Shown here: positions 8,207 to 18,565 of the stretch, piece by piece
How positions within the stretch are numbered: position 1 is the first letter of the stretch
Layout: each line of letters opens with the position of its first letter
Assembly: GCF_000333955.1 (NCBI RefSeq)
Contig: NZ_CAPS01000091.1
Span: forward strand, 1-35,674
Direction: 5' to 3'
Length of the DNA: 35,674 nt
Source: Rhodococcus sp. AW25M09
GTDB taxonomy: Bacteria > Actinomycetota > Actinomycetes > Mycobacteriales > Mycobacteriaceae
The notes under the pieces: generated by a model
The model's input: only the letters and a program-made list of their open reading frames with translations
Databases searched by the model: none
Told to the model about the DNA's origin: nothing
Program-made: the position numbers and the translations under genes

Positions 8207-8455
8207 ATGGTGCAAGCATTCGTTCTCGTTCAGACCGAGGTGGGCCGAGCGACGGCCGTCGCGCAGCAGATCGAGGCCGTGGACGGAGTCGTGTCGGCGG
8301 AGGCAGTGGTGGGGCCTTACGACGTGATCGTGCGCGCCGACGGTGCCTCCGAGGCCGAGGTAGCCGAAATCGTCTCCCGCATCCAGAAAGTGGATACCAT
8401 CACGCGCACTCTCACCTGCCCGGTGGCTCCGCAGTCGACCTCGTCGCTCGGATAA
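8207..8455 (+). CDS. Stand-alone Lrp/AsnC ligand-binding (RAM) domain protein
   Basis: The 82-residue product corresponds only to the C-terminal effector-binding domain of Lrp/AsnC regulators: VQAFVLVQTEVGRA, VVSAEAVVGPYDVIVRADG, and a final TRTLTCPV strand. There is no helix-turn-helix. Stand-alone RAM proteins usually oligomerise and bind amino acids, and may modulate full-length Lrp proteins. Their role in actinobacteria is not well defined. GAAAGGGA lies about 6 bases before the ATG. The DUF3515 gene starts 3 bases after its TAA, so the two form an operon. Confidence 0.92.
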   Translation: MVQAFVLVQTEVGRATAVAQQIEAVDGVVSAEAVVGPYDVIVRADGASEAEVAEIVSRIQKVDTITRTLTCPVAPQSTSSLG

Positions 8456-8458
8456 CCG

Positions 8459-9082
8459 GTGAGCTCACCCGATACCGGCAACGACGAAACCGGCAACGAC
8501 GAAACCGGCACCGAAAGCAGCACGACCGCGACCGACAGCACCCGCGAACAACGCCACCCCGCAGTGATCGCCACGGCAATCGCGCTGCCGGTGGCCCTGG
8601 TGGTCGGAGTGCTGGTCGCCGCCATCGCGGTGAATCGCTCTCCGGTCCATGATCCGGTCGCCCTCGGCCCGGTGGACGCCCCCGAGGCCGCGAGTGCGCA
8701 GTGCACCTCGTTGCTCGACGCTCTGCCCGAGGACCTGGGCGACTACACCGGTGCCGAGTTGGCCGAGCCGGCACCGGTCGGAGCTCGCGCGTGGGTCTCG
8801 TCCGAGGAGAACGCCGAACCGGTCGTGTTGCGCTGCGGTCTGCCCCGCCCGGTCGGGTTCGATGTGGCTGCGCCGCTACAGGTGATCAATGGCGTCCAGT
8901 GGTTCGAGGTGTCCGGGGACCGCGACGGAATAGACGCCAGCACATGGTTCGTCGTAGATCGCGGTGTCTACGTCGCCCTCACCGTTCCGGGCGACTCGGG
9001 CCCGACGCCCCTGCAGGATGCATCCACCGCCGTGGCGAGCGCGCTGCCCCAGCAACCCCTCGATCCAGCTCCGTTGCAGTAG
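8459..9082 (+). CDS. DUF3515 family membrane-anchored protein
   Basis: The 207-residue protein has a polar Thr/Ser/Asp-rich N-terminus (about 1-32), one transmembrane segment (about 34-58, VIATAIALPVALVVGVLVAA) and an outward-facing domain with two cysteines (Cys82 in SAQCTSLLDALP, Cys124 in VLRCGLPRP) that could form a disulfide. This matches the DUF3515 family, represented in M. tuberculosis by the conserved Rv2980 between thiL and ddl. Function is unknown to me. A 15-bp direct repeat (8477-8506) duplicates the pentapeptide GNDET in the N-terminal tail. The GTG at 8459 follows the upstream TAA by 3 bases. It ends 14 bases from the convergent ddl stop. Confidence 0.9.
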   Translation: MSSPDTGNDETGNDETGTESSTTATDSTREQRHPAVIATAIALPVALVVGVLVAAIAVNRSPVHDPVALGPVDAPEAASAQCTSLLDALPEDLGDYTGAELAEPAPVGARAWVSSEENAEPVVLRCGLPRPVGFDVAAPLQVINGVQWFEVSGDRDGIDASTWFVVDRGVYVALTVPGDSGPTPLQDASTAVASALPQQPLDPAPLQ

Positions 9083-9096
9083 TAGGCGCTGCCGGC

Positions 9097-10203
9097 TTAC
9101 CGCAATCCGGTGCCGCGGGCGATTGCAGTGTCGATCAGGGTGGTGATGAGCGTCGAGTAGTCGACGCCGGATTGCGACCACATCTTGGGATACATCGAGA
9201 TGGAGGTGAACCCCGGCATCGTGTTGATCTCGTTGATGACCGGGCCGTTGTCGGTGACGAAGAAGTCCACTCGCGCCAGGCCCTGGCAATCCAGCGCACG
9301 GAACGCCTCGACGGCGAGCTCGCGAATGCGATCGCTGGTGACGTCGTCGAGAGCCGCCGGGATATCGAATTCACTGACATCGTCGAGGTACTTGGTGTCG
9401 AAGTCGTAGAAGGCGTGATCGTCGACCTCGGCGTCCGGGATTCGGATCTCGGCGACAGCGCTGGCTCGGACGGTGCCGTCGGGAAATTCGAGTACCCCGC
9501 ACTCGACCTCGCGGCCGTGAATCATTCTTTCCACGATCACTTTGGGATCGTGCTCGCGCGCGACGGCAATCGCGGCACCCAGTTGATCCCACGCGGAAAT
9601 GCGCGAGATCCCGATGGAGGATCCCCCTCTGGCCGGCTTGACGAACGCCGGCAGCCCGATGTCGTCGCGTTCGGCCGCGGTCAAATCCTCGACGCCGCGC
9701 CGGAGTACGACCTGGCGGCCGATCGGCAGTCCTTCTGCACCGAGCAGTTTCTTGGTGAATTCCTTGTCCATGCCTGCTGCGCTGGCCAATACCCCTGGCC
9801 CGACATACGGGACGCCGGCCATCTCGAGCAGGCCCTGCAGGGTGCCGTCCTCACCGTACGGTCCGTGCAGGACCGGGAAAACGACATCGACCGAGGCCAG
9901 TACCGTTCCACCCGCACCCTCCCCGAGGGCGATCAGTGCACCGGCCTGTCCCGGGTCGGTACTGAGGGCAAGCGCTGTGCCCTCCTTGTCCACGACAGGA
10001 AGGACCCGGTCGTGAATCGTGAGGGCATCGACATCGGTCGAGCCGAGCACCCAGGCACCATCGGGGGTGATGCCCACAGGGACCACCTCGTACTTGGCCG
10101 GATCGAGGTTCTGCAGCACGCTACCTGCCGATATACAGGACACAGCGTGCTCGCTGCTGCGGCCACCGAAGACGACGGCAACTTTGATGCGGGGAGTACT
10201 CAC
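9097..10203 (-). CDS. ddl: D-alanine--D-alanine ligase
   Basis: Ddl joins two D-alanines with ATP to make the dipeptide that ends the peptidoglycan stem peptide. It is the target of D-cycloserine. The 368-residue ATP-grasp protein has [10 protein letters not shown] at 13-22, [14 protein letters not shown] in the central ATP-binding region, and the C-terminal metal site [20 protein letters not shown] followed by the omega-loop [12 protein letters not shown]. The GTG at 10203 has no Shine-Dalgarno sequence, but a TACGGT box lies 8 bases upstream, suggesting a leaderless transcript. It follows gpsA on the same strand, 73 bases downstream. Confidence 0.97.
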   Translation of the reverse strand: MSTPRIKVAVVFGGRSSEHAVSCISAGSVLQNLDPAKYEVVPVGITPDGAWVLGSTDVDALTIHDRVLPVVDKEGTALALSTDPGQAGALIALGEGAGGTVLASVDVVFPVLHGPYGEDGTLQGLLEMAGVPYVGPGVLASAAGMDKEFTKKLLGAEGLPIGRQVVLRRGVEDLTAAERDDIGLPAFVKPARGGSSIGISRISAWDQLGAAIAVAREHDPKVIVERMIHGREVECGVLEFPDGTVRASAVAEIRIPDAEVDDHAFYDFDTKYLDDVSEFDIPAALDDVTSDRIRELAVEAFRALDCQGLARVDFFVTDNGPVINEINTMPGFTSISMYPKMWSQSGVDYSTLITTLIDTAIARGTGLR

Positions 10204-10211
10204 GAGGAGAA

Positions 10212-10217
10212 ACCGTA
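10212..10217 (-). promoter_or_regulatory. -10 box of a probable leaderless promoter for ddl
   Basis: On the minus strand TACGGT (TANNNT type) is followed by 8 bases, TTCTCCTC, and then the GTG start of ddl. The spacer is pyrimidine-rich with no Shine-Dalgarno sequence, so the transcript probably begins at the GTG. This would let ddl be expressed separately from gpsA. Confidence 0.45.
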
Positions 10218-10276
10218 CCGTCGCGGCTCACCGATCGTGGATTCGCCCTGCTGGGCGCGAGACCTCGGTCACTGCC

Positions 10277-11275
10277 TCACTCGGGCTTGATACGTCGACC
10301 CAGCAGGTGACCGACAGCGTCCGGAACGGACATGCCGCCGTGGCACACCCGATGCACGGCATCGGTCAGCGGCATCTCGACGTCGTAGCTCTCGGCGAGC
10401 GCGCGCACCGACGTGCAGGACTTGACGCCCTCGGCCACCTGTCCGTGCGCTGCTTCCTGAGCACTCTCGAGGGAGCCACCGGAACCCAGACGCTCGCCGA
10501 ACGTGCGGTTGCGTGAGAGGGGTGACGAGCAGGTCGCGACGAGGTCGCCGACACCGGCCAGGCCGGACAGCGTCGACGGCTTGGCACCGAGCGCTACTCC
10601 GAGGCGGATGATCTCGGCCAGGCCTCTCGTCATGATCGACGCAAGGGTGTTCTCCCCGTACCCGACGCCGCTGGCCATGCCGCAGGCGAGAGCGATGACG
10701 TTCTTGCACGCACCACCGATCTCGGCACCGATGACATCGGAATTCGTGTACGGCCGAAAGTACCCGGTGGCGCAGGACTTCTGGACCTCGAGGGCGCGCT
10801 GGGAGTCGGAGCACGCGATCACGGTGGCGGCGGGTTGCCCCTCGGCTATCGGGCGCGCGAGATTGGGTCCGGACAGACACGCCACCCGGCTCGGATCCGC
10901 TCCGGTGACCTGAGAGATCACCTGGCTCATCCGCATGAGCGTTCCGGTCTCGATTCCCTTCGCCAAAGAGAGCAATGTCGCGTGCGGCGGGATCGAGTCG
11001 GTCCACTCCCCCAGATTGGCTCGCAGACTCTGCGACGGCACGGCCAGCACGACGATGTCGGCTCCGTCGAGAGCGTGAGCAGGATCGCTGGTCGCTCGGA
11101 TCGACGACGGGAGCTCGATTCCGGGGAGGTAGTCCTTGTTCTCGTGGTGGTCACTGATTGACGCAGCGAGCTCCTCGCGGCGGGCCCACATGGTGACGTC
11201 CGTGCCGGCATCGGCCAACACCTTGGCGAATGCAGTTCCCCACGAACCCGACCCCAGTACCGCTGCTCTGCTCAT
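10277..11275 (-). CDS. gpsA: NAD(P)-dependent glycerol-3-phosphate dehydrogenase
   Basis: GpsA reduces dihydroxyacetone phosphate to sn-glycerol-3-phosphate, the backbone of phospholipids. The 332-residue product has the dinucleotide-binding loop GSGSWGTA (from residue 8), [23 protein letters not shown], the catalytic Lys191 in [10 protein letters not shown], and the substrate-binding SRNRTFGE loop. The ATG at 11275 is preferred over a more distant start at 11314 because GAGGGG lies 9 bases upstream and homology begins at this Met. It is divergent from fbiD across about 120 bases and upstream of ddl on the same strand. Confidence 0.97.
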   Translation of the reverse strand: MSRAAVLGSGSWGTAFAKVLADAGTDVTMWARREELAASISDHHENKDYLPGIELPSSIRATSDPAHALDGADIVVLAVPSQSLRANLGEWTDSIPPHATLLSLAKGIETGTLMRMSQVISQVTGADPSRVACLSGPNLARPIAEGQPAATVIACSDSQRALEVQKSCATGYFRPYTNSDVIGAEIGGACKNVIALACGMASGVGYGENTLASIMTRGLAEIIRLGVALGAKPSTLSGLAGVGDLVATCSSPLSRNRTFGERLGSGGSLESAQEAAHGQVAEGVKSCTSVRALAESYDVEMPLTDAVHRVCHGGMSVPDAVGHLLGRRIKPE

Positions 11276-11394
11276 GCCGCCAACCCCTCGCCTTCTCGCC
11301 GGTGCCCTGTCCATGCGGGCATCACCCTAACTCGCAGACATGCTCGGGCGGTCCGAGTCGGCACAGATCCGTGACGCTGGCAGAATCGAACACC

Positions 11395-12171
11395 ATGGGA
11401 GCATCACGAGCCGACGACGGCGATCGATCGGCCGCGTCGTCCGACCGTGTCCGCCACCCGGTCGGAGTTCTCATCGCGGTGAAGGATCTGGCGACGGCGA
11501 AGTCCCGCTTGGCGGCGCAATTCTCGCCTCCCGAGCGCACCCGGTTGGTGCTCGCGATGCTTCGTGACACCGTGGCAGCCGCGCACGCAGTCCCGGTGGT
11601 GGATTCGGTCACGGTGGTCACCCCCGATCCGAGGGTGGCAGACACCGCTCGCAGAATCGGTGCACGAGTGTTCGACGAACCGGTCGGCGATCCCCGGCAG
11701 ACACCGAACGAACGCCTCAATCACGCATTCGCCTCCGCGGCGCACGCACTACGCCGCGATCACATCGTGGGAGGAGTCCTGCGGGACGACTCGCGCGCCG
11801 CGGGCCACACCGACATCATCGCCTTGCAGGCCGACCTTCCGGCCATGCGTTCCGCCGAATTGGCGCAGGCGTACGCCACTGCCCGGCGCGGAGGGAGATC
11901 CCTGGTGGTCGACCATCACGGCACGGGCACCGCCGCACTGATCCTCAAGGGGGTCACCGGCGATTTGGCACCGCTGTTCGGTGAGCACTCGGCACGCCGT
12001 CACTCCGAGTCGGGTGCACGGCAACTCGGCGGCACGTGGCCTGGCCTTCGGCTCGACGTCGACACTCTCGCCGACCTCCGCAGGGCGCACGGCCTGGGCG
12101 TCGGACCAGCGACGGCCACCGTATTGCATTCACTCGGCTGGAGCGATGACGCATCGGCGACGACTGCATGA
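11395..12171 (+). CDS. fbiD: Phosphoenolpyruvate/2-phospholactate guanylyltransferase of F420 synthesis
   Basis: FbiD (CofC) activates phosphoenolpyruvate in mycobacteria, or 2-phospholactate in archaea, with GTP to make the side-chain precursor of coenzyme F420. The 258-residue product matches M. tuberculosis Rv2983: [54 protein letters not shown] and [11 protein letters not shown]. An insert of about 17 residues before the QADLPA motif (contains [15 protein letters not shown]) seems absent from the mycobacterial protein as I remember it. The Asp-rich N-terminal tail (1-20) is not conserved. The ATG at 11395 is the closest start to the conserved region. ppk1 follows after 55 bases. Confidence 0.93.
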   Translation: MGASRADDGDRSAASSDRVRHPVGVLIAVKDLATAKSRLAAQFSPPERTRLVLAMLRDTVAAAHAVPVVDSVTVVTPDPRVADTARRIGARVFDEPVGDPRQTPNERLNHAFASAAHALRRDHIVGGVLRDDSRAAGHTDIIALQADLPAMRSAELAQAYATARRGGRSLVVDHHGTGTAALILKGVTGDLAPLFGEHSARRHSESGARQLGGTWPGLRLDVDTLADLRRAHGLGVGPATATVLHSLGWSDDASATTA

Positions 12172-12226
12172 GCGAGTTCGGACCATCGGAGTTTCACCTG
12201 CGCCGGGTATGAGGGATGATCGTTCG

Positions 12227-14449
12227 GTGAGCAGAGACGACGCGCAGCCAGCGAACGAAAATCCGTCGATCGAGACCGGAGAGGGCACCGGTTCGGATCC
12301 GGCATCGAGCGCTCCGCCCGCTTCCTCCATGCCGAGCATCCCCTCCGCGCTACCGGCTGCCACTCCGGAATCGGTGGATATTGCCACCGTGCTTCCTGAA
12401 AATCGCTATCTCAACCGGGAATTGAGCTGGCTCGACTTCAACTCACGTGTGCTGGCGCTCGCGGAGGACTCCTCGCTTCCCTTGCTGGAACGGGCAAAGT
12501 TTCTCGCGATCTACGCGTCCAATCTCGACGAGTTCTACATGGTTCGGGTCGCCGGGCTCAAGCGTCGTGACGAAACCGGTCTTTCGGTCCGATCCGCCGA
12601 CGGCATGACTCCGCGCGAACAGCTCGCGGTGATCGGCCAACGTACTCAGGAGCTCGCGCTCAAACATGCGCGAGTACTGCTGGATTCGATCCTGCCCGAG
12701 CTCACCGCCGAGGGCATCGCGATCATCCGGTGGTCGGATCTGGACAGCGACGAACGTGCGCGGCTCTCGGAGTACTTCACCGAACAGGTCTTTCCGGTAC
12801 TCACACCGCTCGCTGTCGACCCCGCTCACCCCTTCCCTTACATCAGTGGCCTGAGCCTCAATCTCGCTGTGACAGTGAAGGATTACTCCACAACCGGCGA
12901 ACACTTCGCTCGCGTGAAGGTACCCGACAACGTCGATCGCTTCGTCCGCGTCAAACGCGGCGACGGCAATCACCGTGTCGACGCCTTCCTGTCGATGGAG
13001 GAATTGATCTCTGCGCATCTCGACGCACTCTTCCCCGGCATGGAAGTCGTCGAGAGCCACGCGTTCCGGATCACGCGCAACGCCGATTTCGAGGTCGAGG
13101 AAGACCGCGACGAAGACCTGCTGCAGGCGCTGGAGCGGGAGCTCGCCCGCAGACGCTTCGGCTCGCCTGTTCGCCTCGAGATCGCCGACGACATGACCGA
13201 GCACATGCTCGAACTACTGCTGCGCGAACTCGATGTCGATCCCGGCGACGTCATCCAGGTTCCCGGATTGCTCGATCTTTCGTGCCTGTGGCAGGTCTAC
13301 AGTGTCGACCGCCCCAACCTCAAGGACGCTCCTTTCGTCCCGGCCACCCACCCGGCATTCGGTGAGCGAGAGACTCCCAAGAGTGTCTTCTCGACGCTGC
13401 GCGACGGCGACGTCCTGGTCCATCATCCCTACGATTCGTTCTCCACCAGCGTTCAGCGCTTCATCGAGCAGGCAGCTGCCGATCCGCAGGTGCTCGCGAT
13501 CAAGCAGACCCTGTACCGCACTTCCGGAGATTCGCCGATCGTCAACGCGCTCGTGGACGCAGCCGGTGCGGGCAAACAGGTCGTCGCACTGGTCGAGATC
13601 AAGGCACGTTTCGACGAGCAGGCCAATATCGAGTGGGCGCGCAAGCTGGAAAAGGCCGGCGTGCATGTGGTGTACGGCCTCGTGGGCCTCAAGACGCATT
13701 GCAAAACGTGCCTCGTCGTACGGCGTGAAGGGTCGGTCATTCGCCGGTACTGCCATATCGGTACCGGTAACTACAACCCCAAGACTGCGCGAATCTACGA
13801 GGACGTCGGTTTGCTCACCTCGTCTCCCGAAATCGGAGCCGACCTCACCGATCTGTTCAACTCCCTCACCGGATACTCGCGAAAGTCCAAGTACCGCAAC
13901 CTGCTTGTGGCACCGTACGGAGTGCGCCGCGGTATCGTCGAACGCATCGAGGCGGAGGTCGGACACCTCGAGGCGGGCCGAACGGCCGGAATTCGCCTCA
14001 AGGCCAACGCATTGGTCGACGAGCAGGTCATCGACGCGCTCTACCGAGCGTCGATCGCAGGCGTTCCGGTCAAGGTGGTGGTGCGCGGGATCTGCGCACT
14101 CAAGCCAGGCGTGCCGGGATTGTCGGAGAACATCGAGGTTCGTTCCATCCTCGGCAGATTCCTCGAACACTCCCGAGTTCTGCATTTCCAGGGTGCCGAC
14201 GAATTCTGGATCGGTAGCGCGGACATGATGCACCGCAACCTCGATCGCCGCGTCGAAGTGATGGCTCAGGTCAAGGATCCTCGACTGGCGAATCAGCTCA
14301 GCGACATCTTCGATTCTGCTCTGGACCCCACCACACGCTGCTGGGAGTTGGGACCGGACGGTGGCTGGGTCGCGTCTCCAGCGCAGGGAGAGAAGGTTCG
14401 CGAGCATCAGGTGGACTTGATGCGCAGCCGGAGGAATCAGGCTTCCTGA
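12227..14449 (+). CDS. ppk1: Polyphosphate kinase 1
   Basis: Ppk1 polymerises the gamma-phosphate of ATP into inorganic polyphosphate. The 740-residue product is very close to mycobacterial Ppk1. The N-terminal domain contains [36 protein letters not shown] and [15 protein letters not shown]; the catalytic domains contain SGDSPIV and [14 protein letters not shown]. The autophosphorylated His491 lies in GLKTHCKTC and a second catalytic His510 in [11 protein letters not shown]. The GTG at 12227 has GAGGGA 10 bases upstream; an ATG at 12209 would add six residues. Residues 1-55 are variable and Ser/Pro-rich. The stop overlaps the mutT1 start (TGATG), coupling polyphosphate synthesis to a Nudix hydrolase. 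Confidence 0.97.
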   Translation: MSRDDAQPANENPSIETGEGTGSDPASSAPPASSMPSIPSALPAATPESVDIATVLPENRYLNRELSWLDFNSRVLALAEDSSLPLLERAKFLAIYASNLDEFYMVRVAGLKRRDETGLSVRSADGMTPREQLAVIGQRTQELALKHARVLLDSILPELTAEGIAIIRWSDLDSDERARLSEYFTEQVFPVLTPLAVDPAHPFPYISGLSLNLAVTVKDYSTTGEHFARVKVPDNVDRFVRVKRGDGNHRVDAFLSMEELISAHLDALFPGMEVVESHAFRITRNADFEVEEDRDEDLLQALERELARRRFGSPVRLEIADDMTEHMLELLLRELDVDPGDVIQVPGLLDLSCLWQVYSVDRPNLKDAPFVPATHPAFGERETPKSVFSTLRDGDVLVHHPYDSFSTSVQRFIEQAAADPQVLAIKQTLYRTSGDSPIVNALVDAAGAGKQVVALVEIKARFDEQANIEWARKLEKAGVHVVYGLVGLKTHCKTCLVVRREGSVIRRYCHIGTGNYNPKTARIYEDVGLLTSSPEIGADLTDLFNSLTGYSRKSKYRNLLVAPYGVRRGIVERIEAEVGHLEAGRTAGIRLKANALVDEQVIDALYRASIAGVPVKVVVRGICALKPGVPGLSENIEVRSILGRFLEHSRVLHFQGADEFWIGSADMMHRNLDRRVEVMAQVKDPRLANQLSDIFDSALDPTTRCWELGPDGGWVASPAQGEKVREHQVDLMRSRRNQAS

Positions 14450-15384
14450 TGGGCACATCCGACGGCTCCCCCCGCGCCAACATCTTTGCGGCCGGCTCGA
14501 TCCTGTGGCGACGCTCGCCGAAGAAGGCCTCGGCCGTCGAGGTCGCGCTCGTACACCGACCCAAGTACGACGACTGGTCGTTTCCCAAGGGAAAGCTCGA
14601 CCCCGGTGAAACTGCTATCGATGCGGCTGTCCGAGAAGTCAAGGAAGAGACAGGATTCGACTCTCGACTCGGACGGTCGCTGTCCTACGTCTCCTACCCG
14701 ATCCCCGGTCACCGTCGAGTGAAGAAGGTGCTGTACTGGGCGGCGGAGGCCACCGCAGGTCAGTTCGTCCCCAATGTCGAGGTGGACGAACTGCGGTGGA
14801 TAGCCCCCGAGGACATCGGCCGCGAACTCTCGTATCCCATGGATCACAAGATCCTTCGGCGATTCATGGCCAAGCCCGCCGACACCTCGACGGTGCTGTT
14901 CGTTCGGCACGGTAGCGCGGGCTCGCGGTCTCGGTTCAAGGGCAACGACGTCGACCGCCCGCTCGACAAGACCGGGCGTCGGCAGGCCGAGTCCCTGGTG
15001 TCACTGCTCCGCGCTTTCGGCGGTGATGCCGTGTACGCCGCCGACCGTGCCCGATGTGTCCAGACCGTGGCACCGTTTGCCGAATTGTTGGGTACGAACA
15101 TCACTTCGGAGCACTTACTGTCCGAGGAGGGGTACGCAGACGACCCACGCAAGGGGCGTCATCGTGCTCGCGACATCGCCGAACTACCCGGCACGCCCGT
15201 TGTCTGCAGCCAAGGCAAGGTAATCCCCGACTTGATGCGTTGGTGGGCCGAAAAGGACGGAATTACGTTGCCTGCCAACAGAAATCGCAAGGGAAGTGTG
15301 TGGGTGCTCTCGCGTCACGACGGCAGGCTGGTCGCGGCAGACCATATTGCCAGTCCGCTTCCGACTCTCGCGGCGGACCACTAG
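14449..15384 (+). CDS. mutT1: MutT1-type Nudix hydrolase with C-terminal histidine phosphatase domain
   Basis: MutT1 of mycobacteria hydrolyses 8-oxo-(d)GTP and 8-oxo-(d)GDP and diadenosine polyphosphates, limiting oxidative mutagenesis. The 311-residue product has an N-terminal Nudix domain whose box spans 48-70 (GKLDPGET start, REVKEETGF end). A C-terminal phosphoglycerate-mutase/histidine-phosphatase domain begins with LFVRHGSAGSR (Arg153-His154-Gly155), where His154 is the expected phospho-acceptor. Both active sites look intact. It overlaps ppk1 by one base, and a 16-bp perfect hairpin follows 20 bases after the stop. Confidence 0.96.
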   Translation: MGTSDGSPRANIFAAGSILWRRSPKKASAVEVALVHRPKYDDWSFPKGKLDPGETAIDAAVREVKEETGFDSRLGRSLSYVSYPIPGHRRVKKVLYWAAEATAGQFVPNVEVDELRWIAPEDIGRELSYPMDHKILRRFMAKPADTSTVLFVRHGSAGSRSRFKGNDVDRPLDKTGRRQAESLVSLLRAFGGDAVYAADRARCVQTVAPFAELLGTNITSEHLLSEEGYADDPRKGRHRARDIAELPGTPVVCSQGKVIPDLMRWWAEKDGITLPANRNRKGSVWVLSRHDGRLVAADHIASPLPTLAADH

Positions 15385-15404
15385 AGCGCACAACTCGAAA
15401 ACAC

Positions 15405-15441
15405 GAAGGCCCCCGACTCGAAGTACGAGTCGGGGGCCTTC
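15405..15441. terminator. Bidirectional terminator between mutT1 and hupB
   Basis: A perfect 16-bp stem, GAAGGCCCCCGACTCG with CGAGTCGGGGGCCTTC, and loop AAGTA. It sits between convergent mutT1 (stop 15384) and hupB (stop 15500). On the minus-strand side the hairpin is followed by a T-rich GTGTTTT, so it should work best as the hupB terminator. Confidence 0.9.
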
Positions 15442-15499
15442 ATGTGGCAATCGAGCAGCTGTCGCAACCATGCGGCCGTCGAGAAGAGGAGCCTAGGCT

Positions 15500-16195
15500 C
15501 TACTTCTTCGCTGCGCGCTTTGCGGGAGCCTTCTTGGCCGGAGCCTTCTTGGCCGGTGCCTTCTTGGCGACGGTCTTCTTGGCTGCGGTCTTGGCCGGAG
15601 CCTTCTTGGCCGGTGCAGCCGTCGTTGCGGCCTTGCGTGCCGTCGTCTTGGCCGGAGCCTTCTTTGCGACGGTCTTCTTGGCTGCGGTCTTCGCCGGAGC
15701 CGCCTTCTTGGCAGCGGTCTTCGCGGGAGCCGCAGCCTTACGGGCAGTGGTCTTGGCCGGTGCTGCCTTCTTGGCGGCGGCGGTGGTGGTGGTTGCCTTA
15801 CGGGCGGTCGTCTTCACGGCTGCCTTCTTCGCAGCCGTCTTCTTCGCCGCAGCAGTCTTCTTGGCCGGAGCCGCGGCCGATCCGCGCTTGACGGCCGGCC
15901 CGGTGGCAGGCAACTTCTGTCCGCCGGCGATGACTGCCTTGAACTGTGCACCCGGCCGGAACGCCGGAACGTTGGTCGGCTTGACGCGAACGGTCTCGCC
16001 GGTGCGGGGGTTACGCGCGACACGCGCTGCGCGACGACGCTGCTCGAACACGCCGAAGCCCGTGATCGTGACGCTCTCGCCGCGGTGTACTGCGCGAACG
16101 ATGGTGTCGACGATGTTCTCGACAGCCTCTGTGGCGCTCCGCCTGTCCGACCCCAACTTCTCGGTCAGGGCGTCGATCAGCTCTGCCTTGTTCAT
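15500..16195 (-). CDS. hupB: Histone-like nucleoid protein HU with lysine/alanine-rich tail
   Basis: HupB compacts and organises DNA. In mycobacteria it is essential or important for growth and iron regulation. Residues 1-90 are a canonical HU domain: [41 protein letters not shown] and [11 protein letters not shown]. Residues about 105-231 are a eukaryotic-histone-H1-like tail of AKK, PAKK and TAAKK repeats, as in other Mycobacteriales. The repetitive coding DNA (15500-15880) is prone to length change. The ATG at 16195 has GGAGGA 5 bases upstream, and a good promoter lies at 16235-16264. Regulation is probably monocistronic. Confidence 0.98.
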   Translation of the reverse strand: MNKAELIDALTEKLGSDRRSATEAVENIVDTIVRAVHRGESVTITGFGVFEQRRRAARVARNPRTGETVRVKPTNVPAFRPGAQFKAVIAGGQKLPATGPAVKRGSAAAPAKKTAAAKKTAAKKAAVKTTARKATTTTAAAKKAAPAKTTARKAAAPAKTAAKKAAPAKTAAKKTVAKKAPAKTTARKAATTAAPAKKAPAKTAAKKTVAKKAPAKKAPAKKAPAKRAAKK

Positions 16196-16234
16196 GGATT
16201 TCCTCCGAAATATTGTGGCCCATCGTCGGACCGA

Positions 16235-16264
16235 CTAATACAACGGTAAACCCCAAGTCGTCAA
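16235..16264 (-). promoter_or_regulatory. Promoter of hupB
   Basis: On the minus strand TTGACG (16259-16264), an 18-base spacer and TATTAG (16235-16240) form a near-consensus housekeeping promoter. Transcription would start near 16228, leaving a leader of about 33 bases with a strong GGAGGA site. Confidence 0.65.
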
Positions 16265-16343
16265 GAGTCTATGCGCCACGCCAATTTTCATGATGCGTCG
16301 CGGAATGATTCACGGCCACAGAGCGTGTCGGACCCCCTGTTCT

Positions 16344-16961
16344 TCAGCTTTCTGCCGGTGCCTCGATCCGAGCCGGAAGGGTCAGGGGTTTGTATGACGG
16401 CCTTGACTTTTCGTACTCCGCGATGGCCTCTACCTGGCGTAATGTCAATCCGATGTCGTCCAGCCCTTCCAGTAGACGCCACCGGGTGTAGTCGTCAATC
16501 GCAAAGCGCACCACCAAAGTTCCAGCCGTTACGGTCTTGTCGACGAGGTCGACAATTATTTCCAAACCGGGCTGTTCTTCTAAGGCTTTCCACAGCAATT
16601 CGACGTCCGACTGCTCCACTTCGGCCGCCACCAGACCGGCCTTGCCCATGTTTCCGCGGAAGATATCAGCGAATCTGGACGAGATGACGACCCTGAAACC
16701 GAAGTCCGACAGCGCCCAGACAGCATGCTCGCGTGACGATCCCGTGCCGAAGTCGGGCCCGGCAACGAGAACCGACCCTCGGTCGTAGGGCGCGAGATTC
16801 AAGATGAATTCGGGGTCGCTGCGCCACCCGGCGAACAACCCGTCCTCGAATCCTGTGCGGCTCACGCGTTTGAGATACACCGCGGGGATGATCTGGTCGG
16901 TGTCGACATTGGACCGCCGAAGCGGAACGCCGATGCCGGAATGACGGGTGAAAGCTTCCAT
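16344..16961 (-). CDS. leuD: 3-isopropylmalate dehydratase small subunit
   Basis: LeuD with LeuC isomerises 2-isopropylmalate to 3-isopropylmalate in leucine synthesis. The 205-residue swivel-domain protein shows [35 protein letters not shown] [17 protein letters not shown], and [15 protein letters not shown]. The ATG at 16961 has AGGAGA 7 bases upstream. A longer frame reaching 17093 overlaps leuC and is not needed. It begins 46 bases after the leuC stop, consistent with a leuCD operon. Confidence 0.97.
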   Translation of the reverse strand: MEAFTRHSGIGVPLRRSNVDTDQIIPAVYLKRVSRTGFEDGLFAGWRSDPEFILNLAPYDRGSVLVAGPDFGTGSSREHAVWALSDFGFRVVISSRFADIFRGNMGKAGLVAAEVEQSDVELLWKALEEQPGLEIIVDLVDKTVTAGTLVVRFAIDDYTRWRLLEGLDDIGLTLRQVEAIAEYEKSRPSYKPLTLPARIEAPAES

Positions 16962-17007
16962 CGAAATATCTCCTATGCGTTCGATCGATCCGAGCGAAGA
17001 GCTCGCG

Positions 17008-18432
17008 TTACGCGAGATCCGCCGGAGAGGACAGGGTTCCGCGGACAGCAGTGGCCGCCGCGACCAACGGCGAGACGAGATGTGTTCGACCACCTTTGCC
17101 CTGCCTGCCCTCGAAGTTGCGGTTCGAGGTCGAGGCCGATCGCTCCCCGGACACGAGCTGGTCGGGATTCATTCCCAGGCACATCGAGCAGCCTGCCTGA
17201 CGCCACTCGGCTCCGGCTGCAGTGAAGATCTCCCCGAGACCTTCGTCCTCCGCCTGCGCCCGCACCCGCATGGACCCCGGTACCACCAACATTCGCACTC
17301 CGTCGGCGACCCGGCGACCCTCGAGAACGGATGCCACCGCACGCAGATCCTCGATGCGACCGTTGGTGCACGAGCCCACGAAGACGGTGTCGACGGCAAT
17401 GTCGCGGATCGGGGTCCCCGCTTCGAGACCCATGTACTGCAGGGCATTCTGCGCCGATACTCGTTCGCCCTCGTCGAGCATTGCTTCCGGATCGGGAACC
17501 GTATCGCCCAGAGGAACACCCTGACCCGGATTGGTGCCCCACGTGACGAACGGCGTCAAGGTGCTCGCGTCGATGTGGACCTCGTTGTCGAACTGCGCAT
17601 CCGGGTCGGTTGTCAGCTCGCTCCACTGGGCCACCGCAGCGTCCCATTCCGCACCCTGCGGAGCGTGTGGCCGTCCCTTCACGTATTCGTAGGTGATCTC
17701 GTCGGGGGCGATCATTCCGGCACGGGCACCGGCTTCGATCGACATGTTGCAGATGGTCATACGAGCTTCCATGGACAGCTTTCGAATGGCCTCACCGCGA
17801 TACTCGAGGATGTATCCCTGGCCGCCGCCGGTCCCGATCTCGGCGATGACGGCGAGAATCAGATCCTTGCTCGTCACGCCCGGGGCCAGCTCACCGTCGA
17901 CGGTGATGGCCATGGTCTTGAACGGACGCAAGGACAGCGTCTGCGTAGCCATCACGTGCTCGACCTCGCTGGTACCGATTCCCATCGCGATCGAACCGAA
18001 GGCGCCGTGGGTCGAGGTGTGGCTGTCTCCACACACGATGGTCATTCCGGGCTGCGTAAGACCGAGCTGTGGACCGATGATGTGCACGATGCCTTGATCG
18101 AGGTTGCCCATGGGGTAGAGCTGCACACCGAATTCCTCGCAGTTGCGGCGAAGGGTGTCCACCTGGGTACGCGAGACGAGATCTGCGATGGGCGCGAAGA
18201 TGTCGGCCGTCGGGACATTGTGGTCCTCGGTCGCGATCGTCAGATCGGGGCGTCGAAGCCCGCGGCCGGCCAACCGCAGACCGTCGAACGCCTGCGGGCT
18301 GGTCACCTCGTGCACGAGATGCAGATCTATGTAGATCAGATCCGGCTCACGCCCTCCACCTTCTCCACCGCCTCGGACCACCACGTGCTGGTCCCATACT
18401 TTCTCCGCCATGGTCTTCGCTGTTCCGGACAT
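17008..18432 (-). CDS. leuC: 3-isopropylmalate dehydratase large subunit
   Basis: LeuC is the aconitase-like catalytic subunit that binds a [4Fe-4S] cluster. The 474-residue protein carries the three cluster cysteines: Cys355 in [13 protein letters not shown], and Cys415 and Cys418 in [14 protein letters not shown]. It also has [30 protein letters not shown] and [15 protein letters not shown]. The ATG at 18432 is chosen over an internal ATG at residue 8 because family members carry a short extension before the AEKxWD motif. It is divergent from an IclR regulator across 145 bases that contain a palindrome and a hairpin. Confidence 0.97.
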   Translation of the reverse strand: MSGTAKTMAEKVWDQHVVVRGGGEGGGREPDLIYIDLHLVHEVTSPQAFDGLRLAGRGLRRPDLTIATEDHNVPTADIFAPIADLVSRTQVDTLRRNCEEFGVQLYPMGNLDQGIVHIIGPQLGLTQPGMTIVCGDSHTSTHGAFGSIAMGIGTSEVEHVMATQTLSLRPFKTMAITVDGELAPGVTSKDLILAVIAEIGTGGGQGYILEYRGEAIRKLSMEARMTICNMSIEAGARAGMIAPDEITYEYVKGRPHAPQGAEWDAAVAQWSELTTDPDAQFDNEVHIDASTLTPFVTWGTNPGQGVPLGDTVPDPEAMLDEGERVSAQNALQYMGLEAGTPIRDIAVDTVFVGSCTNGRIEDLRAVASVLEGRRVADGVRMLVVPGSMRVRAQAEDEGLGEIFTAAGAEWRQAGCSMCLGMNPDQLVSGERSASTSNRNFEGRQGKGGRTHLVSPLVAAATAVRGTLSSPADLA

Positions 18433-18468
18433 CGGTGTCGTGGACCTCGTCTTCCCTGTCGTCGCGCC

Positions 18469-18488
18469 GGTGAACGGGCTGGTTCACC
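18469..18488 (-). repeat. Short hairpin in the leuC leader
   Basis: GGTGAAC and GTTCACC are perfect 7-bp inverted arms around a 6-base loop, about 40 bases upstream of the leuC ATG. No leucine-rich leader peptide precedes it, so it is not an attenuator of the ilvB type. It could stabilise mRNA or be a protein site. Confidence 0.35.
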
Positions 18489-18527
18489 CCGCGTGATCGT
18501 CTCGACATCATGCCCCTCGACGCTCTG

Positions 18528-18551
18528 GAGATCTCGCAATTGTGCAATCTC
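18528..18551. promoter_or_regulatory. Palindrome between leuC and the IclR regulator (candidate operator)
   Basis: A 24-base imperfect palindrome has GAGAT and ATCTC outer arms and a CAATTG centre; 18 of 24 positions match the reverse complement. It lies 15 bases upstream of the regulator's -10 box and about 100 bases upstream of leuC, where an LtbR/NdgR-type repressor that controls leuCD and itself would be expected to bind. The link to that protein is inference. Confidence 0.45.
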
Positions 18552-18565
18552 AGCATTCGGGAGGC

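Noticed and set aside
13214..14458. A 414-codon minus-strand frame opposite ppk1
   Set aside because: The ppk1 frame is conserved end to end with both catalytic histidines. The opposite frame is a composition artefact.
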